64,000 nucleotides of DNA from assembly GCF_037325665.1 (NCBI RefSeq), contig NC_090246.1, positions 37,283,317 through 37,347,316 on the forward strand. The letters run 5' to 3'. This DNA is from Littorina saxatilis. Taxonomy: Eukaryota; Mollusca; Gastropoda; Littorinimorpha; Littorinidae. Below the pieces are notes generated by a model. It was not told the origin of the DNA. It did no database searches and saw only the letters and a list, made by a program, of their open reading frames with translations. This document shows, piece by piece, positions 45,214-56,400 of this stretch. Within the stretch, counting starts at the first letter, position 1; each line of letters starts with the position of its first letter. Both the position numbers and the translations under genes were made by a program.

Positions 45214-48200
45214 TCAACTATACTGGCATACATATATATGTGTCTCCTATCTTTTTTCAGCAGTCAGTAGGGGAGACATTTGGTCAAACATTGACTGAAT
45301 ATGTCAGAAGCCTGCAGCACATCTACTCTGGCAAACGCCTGTCTGCGACTGTCAATGGGTTGGAAAAATACTTCAGGTGATGTTTTTTGTTAATGTTTTT
45401 ATCATTCGCTTGTTTGTTTAATAAGAGGTAGGCAGTGATTACTTTTCCTGATGGATTGATAATAGTAATTATGCAGATTTGTTTTATTTGTGAATATGGA
45501 ACCACTAGTTTTCCCCAGTTATTCAGATTTCCGTTCATAATGTCTGTTAATTTATCTCAACTTTAAAGACTTCCTGTTGAGGCCTGATTTTTCATACTTT
45601 TGGGGGTACATTGTATTAAAAGTGGGGTTCCACTGTATGGGCTGACGACATAAGACAGTGAGAGCATTGAATGCTATCTTTTTACAGTGACCAGAAGCTG
45701 GAGGCTAAACGTAAACACAGGGAAGAGGTCACAGGTCAAAAAGCAAAGGCTGTACGTAAAGTTCAACATGTAGATGGACCCTCCGTTTCAAGATTTCAGG
45801 TGGAAGAGGTACTGTACTAAGAAATGCTTTGTGTACCTTTATTGTAGTGTTCACAACGGTAGCAGGACCTCATAAATGGAGCGTCGGGTTTGATGCATGC
45901 AGGGGTGTCATTTTGCATTGGCAGTCAGCAATTAGCAAACAAATTTAAATCCCCCAAATCTCTGCCATTGCTTTTCCTTGTATTTTTCAGGCAATTGTGG
46001 TGACACAGTTAGAGACAGGTTGTTGTTGTCGACTGGCAGACGCCGCTCAGGAAGTGGCTGAACTGGTCAAGTGCTACACAAAGGCTGTCATGGAAAAACC
46101 AAACAAGTGTGTATCCAGCTGTGTTAGTCCTGCTTGTGTGTCGATGGTATGTCTATGTGTGTGCGAGCATGTTTGTTCCATCTTTATTTCCCCCTTGTGA
46201 GTTGATGATCGTGAATGCCACTCTTTAAAACTCTACAAATATATGTTTTCTTTCACGGCTTTCAGGAAGGACCGGTTTGACTCAGCATTTTCCTTTTTGG
46301 AGGAGGGGGGTGCAGGAGTCAAGGCAGACAAAACGGGTGCAGGCCTGCTAAAAGTGTGGAAGCTGCAACTGCAGCAGTTACATAATCTGGGCCCTGACAT
46401 GGCTGCAGCAATTGCTGCCGAATTTCCCTCGCCACTTGCACTGAAACAGGTACATTTACTGAATACTTCCGTAATTACGTGTTGGAGGTTAAAAACAATT
46501 GCATGCAAGCTACTCTAAAGAAATAAATTGCAATTACTGTCAGTTTTAAAATTTAAGAGTTAAGTTGCTCTGCAGTTGTGACAGAAATTGCAATTGTTGT
46601 GAGTGTTAAAGAGTATCTGTATAGTGAGCAGTAAGAAAGGCATTAGGAGTAATGTGAGCCAGGTGTGTTTTAGAAATATCAAATGAAAGTCAGCTGGAAT
46701 TGAGCTTGTGCTCATGTACAGTGGAATCCAGCTATAACGAACCTGGGTATAAAGAAATCCCTCTTTTAACAAACTGCCATTGATCTCCCGGCAGACAGCC
46801 TTCTATTTCTTACTTGACTGTTACTTTCCGGCTACATCGAACCTTTTGAACTCATTTGCATAACAAACCCCTCTTTTAACAAACACGTTTTCATCGCCCC
46901 AGAGCCGTTTTGTCTCTAAAAGTCACAAGGCTACAACGAACTGATGTCAATAATTGTCTCCAAAGACAAAAATACACAAACACAAGTGCACATCGCGTGA
47001 TGAGTGAACTCTGAACAAACAGCGGGAGGTGCACGGAACAGCTACCGCCGCTGTGTTTTTGATCACTATTCCAATCAGCTGCTGAGCTATAAGTGTGCTG
47101 AGCTATGACTGCCACAGAAGCACGTGTTGCTGCCAATACCCTACGTCACTACTTGCAGGCAAAGTGCAGCGATGTCTGTGACTTGGATATGATCTCCAAA
47201 TTGGAGTGTACAGTGGAGAAGTGTGCCAGCAGCGTAACTTATATTTGCAACTTTCACCGTTCATGGCTTTCGTGTTTGTGCGAGGATTTACGAAGGAGCG
47301 GAAGCACTAATCACATGACGTCATCAATACTTGTGCTTTCGAGTAACAAGAGTTACCTCTCTTGCACTGAAATTGTTGCATCGATTTCGTCGAAAATCCG
47401 GCTCTCAACACAAATATAAGGGTGCATGTAGCATGAATCAGGCTTACTTTTCACAGGCAGGTCCAATACTTCACTTTGAAGATAGATTTAGTTAGTCTAG
47501 ATGGGGTTTTCAGGGGTTTTCGGAGGTTTTTTTGACGGACACGGAGATTGATCAGAATGTACATGTACATGCTTTTACACAACTTTTTAAATTTTACTTC
47601 TAAAATTGTGACAGTAAAGTGAACATTTGAACTATGCCTCTCTCTATGGATTATATTATGAAGCTGTTGAAAACATGCAGATATTGTACTCTCCAAGGAA
47701 AGATCGATGGGACAATCATTTGAAGGTGAGTGGGAAAACTTGTCTTAAGGCCATTTAGGGTTGAAAACTGTACAGCGAATTGCTGATATAACAAACTAAA
47801 ATGTATCTCCCTTGAGATTCGTTGTACCCGGACTCCACTGTACTCATCTTTGGTGTTTGCTTCATATCTACAGGCTTATTCCAACTACCCAAACCCGGCT
47901 GACGCATGGAAAGTCACTGAAAATATTGTGGTAAGTTGCTGCATGTGTGTTTGTGTTGCTCAGTCCTATTGTTCCAGCTTGTCGTCTGTCATATGAGCGT
48001 TGATGCGTTGAGCTGTCGTTATGCGCCATACATGGCCCAGCTCATCCGGCTTCAGCGTGTTTTTATATCGGAGTGGTCCTTCTCCTAGACTGGTGGCTTT
48101 ACAGGGCTGTCGAGTCCAGTCTACCCGGCTATTTGGCCATAGCTGGCTGGTTTGTTTATCTGAGGTGACCTTCCCCAGGGCTAGAACTTAAGATGCGGCT

Positions 48201-49503
48201 CTTGATCGCATGATGCTCCCGTCATTGGAGACCTGGGGTATTTCTTGAGTGTAACAGTGCCACCTGTTACCCCGCCCCATCCTGTTGGAAGCACCGCCAG
48301 TTGGTCCGCGACTGCTTATTCGTCCTGGCAAGCCTGGCTTATTTCGCAGCTAACCTCCATATCTGAAGGCCATCTCACTATCCGCCACCTGTGAACGCGC
48401 CTGGTTGGGGGTGGTCGCCCCTACTGTCCCAGGGTTCCAGCTTGATAGTGCCTTCACAGCTACCTGGACTGGTCCAGCATTGATCTCTTCGCCTCTCCCC
48501 AGGGGAATGGTCCTTAACTCCGCTTTGTATATTTCCAGGCTGGAAAAGATGTGGTTCAATATTCAAAAGGGAGCACAAATTACACAAATCTGCATAATTA
48601 CTAATATCAACCCATCCAGAAAATTAATCACTGCCTACCTCTTACTATGCAAACAAGTAAATTTATGATAATAACAATAAAAGTCAACTAAAGTATTTTT
48701 CACCATTCCGATTTTTCTCCCAGGAAGACATTTGCAGACTTTAGAACCCATACGATTTTGCCGTATTTTGTACACATGATTGTACGGTCAGAGGAAAACA
48801 AATACGACGAGAACAAATCCTGATCTACTTTTTTTTTATAAGCGCATCCCAAAGCCAATCCAGTATTTGGACACATGATCTCAGTTTTTGTCAGTAAGCA
48901 TTTAAAGAAGAATTTGTCTGAAATGTATTGGTAAACTTAATTAACGGTGCGACGGATGTTTGTGAATCATGGATCCAGGATGTTCAAATGCTGCGTGGAG
49001 TACGCAAATTTTTCTGAAAATACAAGTTTGTTTGAGAATACTCCAAGTACAAAACAGGGATTTCCAGGTCAGCATTTGATTTTCTTAGACAGCCACAGAC
49101 CCAAGCACAAGTTCTCCAGCCTGCATTCTTGTCTAAGTAATGCTGGCCTTTTCCTGTGAGGCTGTGTGTGTTTGTTTGCTATGTCGTCGCTGTAATTCAC
49201 AAACCTATTTTCCATTTTTGTGTGGATTTCAAAGCCCCAGCTAAAGGATTTTTGTTAGTGGAAATCATCACTAAAAGGTAGGCATAAGCTTTGTTCTGTT
49301 TTAGCATTTCAATAGAAAGGGAGATTTGAGTATCCCATGTTTGTTTACATTTGTATTATGAAGCAATGCATGTTTTTATTGGTTGTTTTCAGGTTCGAAG
49401 AGGAGCAGGTGCATTAGAAACAGGAAGAAGAGTGGGCCAACAACTCTCAAGGCGAATCCATACTTTAATGACTTCCACTGATTCCAACCAAATTGTCAAA
49501 TAA
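42732..49503 (+). CDS. EME1: Crossover junction endonuclease subunit EME1, C-terminal half
   Basis: Eight firm exons: 43088-43246, 43958-44044, 45261-45376, 45688-45808, 45991-46106, 46266-46449, 47874-47930 and 49393-49503 (TAA stop), all AG/GT with matching phases, 316 aa. An earlier exon ending at 42904 in phase 0 (YVYV joined to VLEACVD) is likely; its start, put here at 42732, is a guess. Family match: RLSATVNGLEKYF in the ERCC4-type nuclease fold, then the linker, FDSAFSFLEEGGAGVKADKTGAGLLKVWK-type core, and a C-terminal helix-hairpin-helix stretch (QAYSNYPNPADAW, ending VRRGAGALETGRRVGQQLSR). EME1 is the non-catalytic partner of MUS81; the complex cuts branched DNA at stalled forks and recombination intermediates in the nucleus. 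EME2 cannot be excluded. The disordered N-terminal half is not located. Confidence 0.85.
44102..44498 (-). repeat. SINE (head H1, tail T2) with target-site duplication
   Basis: The minus strand begins with a tRNA-like head (GATGTAGCTCAGTCGGTAGC), then the core around GGACACTGAGGAGAGTC in its complement, ending in (GAA)n. It is flanked by a perfect 10-bp duplication GTCCGGTACC at 44092-44101 and 44499-44508. It sits in an EME1 intron. Confidence 0.9.
44529..44972. mobile_element. Small TIR element interrupted by a Harbinger-like MITE
   Basis: The left end GTGGAACCTCCCCTTTCAGG and the right end CTTAAAAGGGGGATTCCATTG are inverted relatives of the mariner-type ends seen at 43720-43900 and 45540-45640 in this gene. 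The MITE at 44612-44894 splits it. Confidence 0.55.
44612..44894. mobile_element. PIF/Harbinger-like MITE, copy 3
   Basis: 283 bp, inverted ends as in the copies at 33170 and 39229, flanked by TTA at 44609-44611 and 44895-44897. Confidence 0.85.
45177..45210. repeat. (GT)n microsatellite
   Basis: 34 bases of GT, 50 bases before the acceptor of the EME1 exon at 45261. Confidence 0.95.
46719..47840 (+). mobile_element. Tigger-like DNA transposon relic
   Basis: Inverted ends CAGTGGAATCCAGCTATAACG and TTGTACCCGGACTCCACTG, each flanked by TA. The plus-strand frame at 47105-47280 (TATEARVAANTLRHYLQAKC) resembles the C-terminal tail of Tigger transposases; no DDE core is present. It lies in the EME1 intron between 46449 and 47874. 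Confidence 0.65.
47945..48590. repeat. GC-rich unclassified repeat-like block
   Basis: Markedly richer in GC than the surrounding intron and frame-broken on both strands (GTTGGAAGCACCGCCAGTTG, GGTCGCCCCTACTGTCCC). It may be the untranslated end of a LINE; no reverse transcriptase is seen. Confidence 0.35.
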
Positions 49504-49611
49504 ATCATTACACAGTCATTCTCTACTTCAGTACCATTGAAATGGTAAAGATGTATGTGTGAATTGTGCAAGTTTGTATGTGAAAGACATACTGTACCTT
49601 AAACTAGTTAA

Positions 49612-50390
49612 AGGCACAGTAAGCCTCCCGTAAACCATCACTGAGCTCCCAGAGCCTCTACATCCAGTGCAAGCATACTTCCATTTGAACGCTCACCGAA
49701 CGGGGACATCCTGGCTGCTTTCTGTCGAGAGTGAGACATTTTCAAAGAATTTATTTTCGTTTACTATGCGAACAGACAATCAGGCGTTTTGGTGCTAGAC
49801 CTAACTTTTAAAATCTAAATAATAAATTGACAGCTTGTTACACAAACATTCTTAAATCGCAAAAGAATTCTTTTTTCATCAAGACAAGATCAGTACAATT
49901 CGAAGTTTTGAAAATTTGAAAAAAGAAAAGCCCAGAAACGTGTCACTCGGAACGTCTTTCTCGTAGCAGATGACGCTTGTGCCTAGCGCCTGTTCCTCTG
50001 AACAGTCAAAAGCCATCACTCGAGTTCGTGTGAATCGCAGCCGTTTGTTGCGTTTAGATTTAGAGGTACATAATAACGTGCTATTGCAGATATCATTAAG
50101 CTTACAGCGAGTCGTGTTGAAATCACAAACTGACGACTACATTGTGAAAAAAAAGGAAACTGGATCACACGGGTTCACGATGGCTCAGGGGTAAGATAAA
50201 CCATGCTGATTGATCGACAAGAAGAAGATAAACCATGCAAAAATAAATTCTTTGAAAATTGCTTGCTCTTTACGGAGGGCACCTAGGATATATTGTTCTC
50301 AAGCGGTGAGTGTTTAAATGAAAAGGTGTTTGTACTGTGTGTAAAAGCCTGACAGTATCTGTGATGGTTTACGGGAGGCTCACTGTGCCT
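49612..50390. mobile_element. piggyBac-like nonautonomous element (TTAA duplications)
   Basis: Inverted ends AGGCACAGTAAGCCTCCCGT and ACGGGAGGCTCACTGTGCCT, each directly bordered by TTAA (49608-49611 and 50391-50394). TTAA target sites are the mark of piggyBac elements. No transposase; the interior is AT-rich. It begins 105 bases after the EME1 stop and may supply its poly(A) signal (AATAAA at 49821). Confidence 0.85.
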
Positions 50391-50394
50391 TTAA

Positions 50395-53156
50395 GGGGAG
50401 GCACTGGTGTTAAAAGTGATTTTTTTTGTTTCATAACTCTTGGGTCAACAATTGTTTTAGAATTTAAGTACTCAGTCTATCTCCTGAGAAAATGGAAAAA
50501 AAATAAAAATTGGACCATCGGTTGCCATGGTAGCAATCCAAGATGGCCACCAAACTGCCCCTTTTTAAAACCCTAAGGCTTTTTTAAAACTGCATGAAAT
50601 TTAGTTTTGATGCTTGTTATTCATACTTCAGCACAATGCCGAGAAACTGATTGAGGCTTTTTTTGATATCTCAAGTCATTTAAAAAATATCAATGATGAA
50701 AGTGAGTGATGTTGAATTTCATGAAAAAACGTCCCCAAAAAGGGTATAACTTCTCAAGAAATTTTTTTTTCAACAAATCCCTCAATCAGTTTCTGCAAAA
50801 TAACACACTCAAGATGTACGCAAAGTTTCAACAACGCAAGTTTATTAGAAAAAAAGCCTTAGGCTTTTGAAGTGACAAAAAAGTAGTTTTGAGAAAATGC
50901 ACAAAACATGAAGAAAATGATTTTTTTTCACACAAACGTTTACGAAACATGTAACAAAACAACACTGACAAAACAACAAGTCTTGCTGAGTTCCACAAGA
51001 AAAACGGAAACTAAATTCAACAAAATGTTAAAAAAAAACAGCCAGTGTTCTGCAAGCACCAAGGAACCTGTTCCAAGGTCACAATGATCAACTCTCATCC
51101 GTTATGTGCACGCTGCATAAATTATGCCCATCCATAATTCCCAAATTGTTACCAGTGAAGCCTCTTATCTTGGACCTCTTTTGGACTTGCTTTGATTTAT
51201 AACAGTGTCCTTTACTTTTTATACTACGATATTAGGGTTGACTTCTGTGAATTGCCATGCAGTGCCATGGGTACTTTGGAAGCTCCTCTCCAGCTTCCAC
51301 CTCACCATCTGTAGAGAACATAAATTCAAAATTAATAATATGATATGTCTATTACAAACTCAATACGGCTATTCACATTTTCCCAACAATGACACCCCCC
51401 CCCCCTCCTACACACACATTTGAAAAACAGGTATTGTAATATGTGATAACACGTTATTTTGGCGCATGCTTATGTCAGTGCTAATAGTCAAGCAGTGAAC
51501 AAAAAGATGTTGAAAAATCATGTGAACGGTGCTAAGGCAGTGCTGGTCTGGTCTACAGCTATTGCACATACTTCATGCGAGCGGCCCTCGCTTCGCATCT
51601 CTGTATGTATGTCTCTGACTGCATGCAGAAACCATATGGTCTGCATGGGAAGTATGACCACAAGCAATGTTCACTCACTGGTCCATGTGAATGCATGTTT
51701 GTTTGTGCCACAAGAAAACTTTGATCACAGGAGGAAGCTATAAGTAATATGCTCAAGAAAATAAACGAGGAAAGAACAGATGTTTTGCCCCAACAGGACA
51801 AACCTTGTGACAACCAAGCTTCACAGTAGCCGCACATTACTGACTTTGCATCCTATTCAGTTTCTTTGCATCAGGGTGTTGTAAGATTCTCTTCTTCAGC
51901 AGTCACACACATGAACACACAGAGCCAGAGCCGCAAACATAACCAAACACATGTATAAACTTCTACATTTCTGTCAAAAAAAGAAGAAAAAATGCATACC
52001 TACTACAAGCTTTATCAGCTGCTTGGAATCTTTACTGCTCTGCTTGGGCTAGTATTCAGCTGCAGCAGATTTCCCAGGAGATGCATGGTGTTGCACCATG
52101 GCTGAACAAAGTCATTTTTGTATTGATTGTTCTTTTTTTAAGCAGTTTATTTGCTTTTTTCCCGAAAAAAGATATAGGGTCTGCCTTTTCGTTGCCATAA
52201 ATGGCGAACTCCGTGTTGTCCTTACTGCCGTACACATTCCGCTCCGCAACTCTAAAATAAGTCGTGGTTCAAAACACACATGGAAACGTGCTTCAAACGT
52301 ACACCACCGATGGTGATTTCTTGCTCCAACCCAGCTGTTGCAAGGGAAGCAGCATAGTTTCCAGCCAATTTTCATTCTGGACGAAGTTGAATGCACAAAC
52401 TTGATCTTCCGATTCGTTCGTAGCAATAGCAGACGACACTATCGACTCGCACTTTCTTTTTAAACTTCTGTCACGCCAGCCTCTGCAACTGGTTTGATTT
52501 TACCCAATAATCATCCTTTGCGTGTCTAGCACTGAAATCGGGGTAAAACGTGTGATAAACTGAAGATTCCACAAAGATATCCAAGGAAAATCGCAGCTGT
52601 AGATGTTTCACATCGCCTTTGGCAAGATCTGGCGGAAATTGAAGAATATTGCATTCTGGGAAGGCCGAATCGAACCGAACGAGACCGAGCATAAACGAAG
52701 TTTAATATCCGCGATTCGATTGGTCAGTAGCGAAAATTGTTCATACGGAATTTCCCGGAATCTTCATCGGTTCTCTTCGGCTCTTTGGAATGTCTTCTTG
52801 TTGCTGTTACTAACGGCGCGAAACCAGTAAACGGAAATTCCCGTTGTCCGCGGTATGAACTAATCCTAGCAAAGAAAAGACAACTCATTCCAGTCATGCA
52901 AACGTGACTACCGTTCACGATTTGTTTGACTCAGTCACCACTCAAACATACGCATTTTTTTGCTGTTTTGTGTGTTTTCAATACACAATTGCATACACAT
53001 ACATTGTTCATTTAGCCGTTTTGACCGTTTATGATTAATTCTGATCTAAAATCAGTACATCAGAGTAACCAGAAGAGGTTCAAAATCCAGAATCAGAAAG
53101 AAAACGGAAATGACCAGGGAACAAAAAAATCACTTTTTTCACTGTGGTGTCTGCCC
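50395..53156. mobile_element. Possible second TTAA-bordered element
   Basis: Left GGGGAGGCACTGGTG with AAAAGTGATTTTTTT; right the inverted relative (AAAAAAATCACTTTTTTCAC, GTGTCTGCCC), bordered by TTAA at 50391-50394 and 53157-53160. It shares the left TTAA with the preceding element. No transposase frame is seen in 2.7 kb. End similarity is imperfect. Confidence 0.4.
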
Positions 53157-53423
53157 TTAACGGAGATTATATAAGCTGCTTTCATTCCCACTTCACTCCT
53201 TTCACACACAAGCAATGGACCATCAAAAACAAAATAAATAGTTTGGTATCCTGGAGTATATTTTTACACAATTTTTTGTTTCAAATACCAAGTGCATGCA
53301 TATCATGTCTGGCACATAAATCTCACAATTCTTTAGTAATCTGATATACAGAATTTAGTTTGCTTGTGCTGAAACTGAGTGAGGATACTGAGCTCATGTC
53401 AAATAGTCCTGTGAATGCGCACG

Positions 53424-56400
53424 TTATTCTGGAACCAACTGCTCTTCCACATCTTGTAGAGCCAGAAGGCACATGGCATCGTCCTCATTTTCGTTGTTCT
53501 CACCAAGATCATCAAAGTCGTCTGCCAGGTAATAGGCTGGGAGAATGGATGCTGGCAGTTGAAACTCTGAGGACAGAAAAGATGAGCATTACTGACGCAT
53601 TCATGACTGCACAGAATAGCTAATAATAATACAATTTTAGATTCTACGAAGTGCCCAGTAATGATCGAATGTAGTACTCGTAAGTGCCCCTTTTTCTGTG
53701 CCAGTTTGATCACACATGCTTTTCTTCCCTTTCTCAGCTTTAGAAATGAAGATAGTATGCTAGCAGCTGCAGACTTGACAGCATTATTATCCAAAACTTT
53801 GTGCTAATGCAGCAGAATTACCTTCAGATTTGAAGTTAACAGCTTGGCAGTCTGGATCGTAACACTTCTGATACCACATTCCTTTCTGCAGATCAGCAAC
53901 CAGTCTGAAACATAAAGTCTTCATGCAGAAACTATATAAACTTGACAACTGACAGTACAGACAGCTGACAGTACAGACAGACAGCTCAAGCACAAAACTA
54001 ACTTTACCTCTCTGATGGAAACTGTACAAGTGAACAAAATGTGTGGGTAGACAATACAGCTTTTATCAATACAAACTCAAACAACACATAAAAGACACCC
54101 CCCCCCCCCCCCCCCCCCCCCAACAAACAAAATAAACAACACCCCAACAACAATAAAAACGCACACAAAACAAGTGGAAAGACACTTCATAAAAACATCA
54201 GCCGACCTTGACTTTTCACTGGACCACTAAATCATCGCTCTCTCAATGGTCTTTAGAACTTTCTTTATTTTTGTCTTCTCTTTTCTCTGATCACAACACA
54301 CACACTTCAAACCTGAACTCACTTAATGTTGTTGCTGCGATGCTGGCGCTGTACATTGTAGCAGAAGCGATAGCCCATGATGTCGTAGGTAAGCACTTCA
54401 GCGTCAGCAAAATAGGTCCAGCGTCTGATGGTACCTCCCCGACCGGACACCTGACTGACGATGAAGTCATCCACCTCTGGGTATGGAGACTTGCCGCTTC
54501 CCTCGATATGCTCTGAAATCATCAGCAGAACAGTGAACTGAGTAAGCTGTTGACTGTTAAAAATTCTGTAAGTGTATTTGTGAGACAGGGAAATAGCTCA
54601 GTTGGTAACGTGCTGGCTATAAAACCAGTTTGTCACTATTAGTGTGGGTTTGACCCCGGTTTTGGTGAGGAATTTATCTCCCAGTCAAATTTGTGCACTC
54701 TTTGAACCCTCTGTGCATGCATGTGCATAAAATAAGATCTAAAGTTCACAGCGGAAGTGTCAAAAGTTGAAAAAGATGAACACACATACCGTAGCCTTGT
54801 ACTGTATGGCAGCTCACATGTTTAGGAAGGAAAGCTCACAAGACTGTAATTACCTCCCCTTACCTCTATGGGTCAGCTCTTTTTTTTTATCACTCATGAG
54901 TGGCTGAATTTTAATTTGTTTTTGCCACACTGATGTGATCTGTTACTTCCGAATGAACTATGTTACATAAAACAGGAAAACTAGTGTGGATGCATAGTTG
55001 TTAATACTTGGAGAAAAGGTCTCTTGGCCTGAACATTATCAACATACACACAACTTTTGGTGACAGTGTAATTTGTATTTCCCCCCTCTTACTAAACAGG
55101 ACCGAAAAAACACCCAACCCTTGTTTCTACATTACTTCTTTGAATCAGTATGCATGCTGTGCTTAGCAGCAATGCTCTTCACAGACAACCGAGATTTTAT
55201 TAACCGAGTTGAAAACACTACCCAAATAATACACTGAACAGGGTATACCTCCAGTGGGCGGCCTGGGTGCTCCACTGGTCCTCCTGTGTTTGTTAGGGGG
55301 TTGAGTTCCATCCGGCCTCTCGCCAAATGTCAAATACCTGCAGCAGTTACAACATGAAATATTCACAAGAATAAGCACAAATTAGATACAATGAATCCAC
55401 AGTTTTAAGACTCCATTTCAAAATTTCCTTCCCATTATTATGTTCATGGAGTAAGTAAAGTTACGTCTGTTTTAAGACAACATTTATTACACTGTATATA
55501 AGGACTGCAATCTAGCTAGCTGCTGCTGAAATGACCGACTGTAAAAGATATTTCAGACCATCACATCAAATCAAAATATAAAATAATAGATTATTGACAT
55601 AATTTAATGTATCGATTGAACACTGGATTTCCCTTCTGTGAGTCATGTGACGTCAGAGGCCAACAAAACTTCATATTTAGGCGGCCAGCCGAGACTACAA
55701 AATAGTGCATGTTTGTGTGCGTTCAATCATAAAAACTAAAAGGAGATCTTACCAGAATCGATCGACACATAAATTCCCGCCGAACAAAGGATCGTTTTTT
55801 CTTCGCCCAATTCAAAGGAAAATTGGATGAAACGACATGCACAATTCTCACTGATAATACATCAAACAACAGAAGAACGCAAATTGATACTCAACACTGT
55901 GATCCCACGATGAAAACGCAGGAAAAACCAAAAAACTTTGCGGACTGAGTGCAAGCGTTCTTTCTTGTTGCCCAGTTGTAGGTGGAAGGAAGCATTGCCT
56001 TATGGGTATTCAAACGTTGGTATGAAACTTTCGGATTGGGTACGAAACGAGAATTCCTCAACAGTTCACCACTCTTGTCCACCATTCCTTCACATAAATT
56101 TTATTTGTATTTTTGACCAAAATATGACATTTTACACAGATCTTGACAGTCACTGTTCACCTCGACCGCTAGCGCGGTCTCGGAGGAACACTGACTGTCT
56201 CGATCTGTGTAAAATGTCATATTTTGGTCAAAAATACAAATAACGTATAATCTATACCCACCAAAAACGACCTCATCACCCTAAATCAAACCTTTTTTGT
56301 TTCAGTGTCTTTTCCATGTAATTCTATTACAGTATTAGCTACAGACCCATGGCCGACATTGGTGACAAGAGATGCAAGAAAGATGTCTCTGTCTTTGTCT

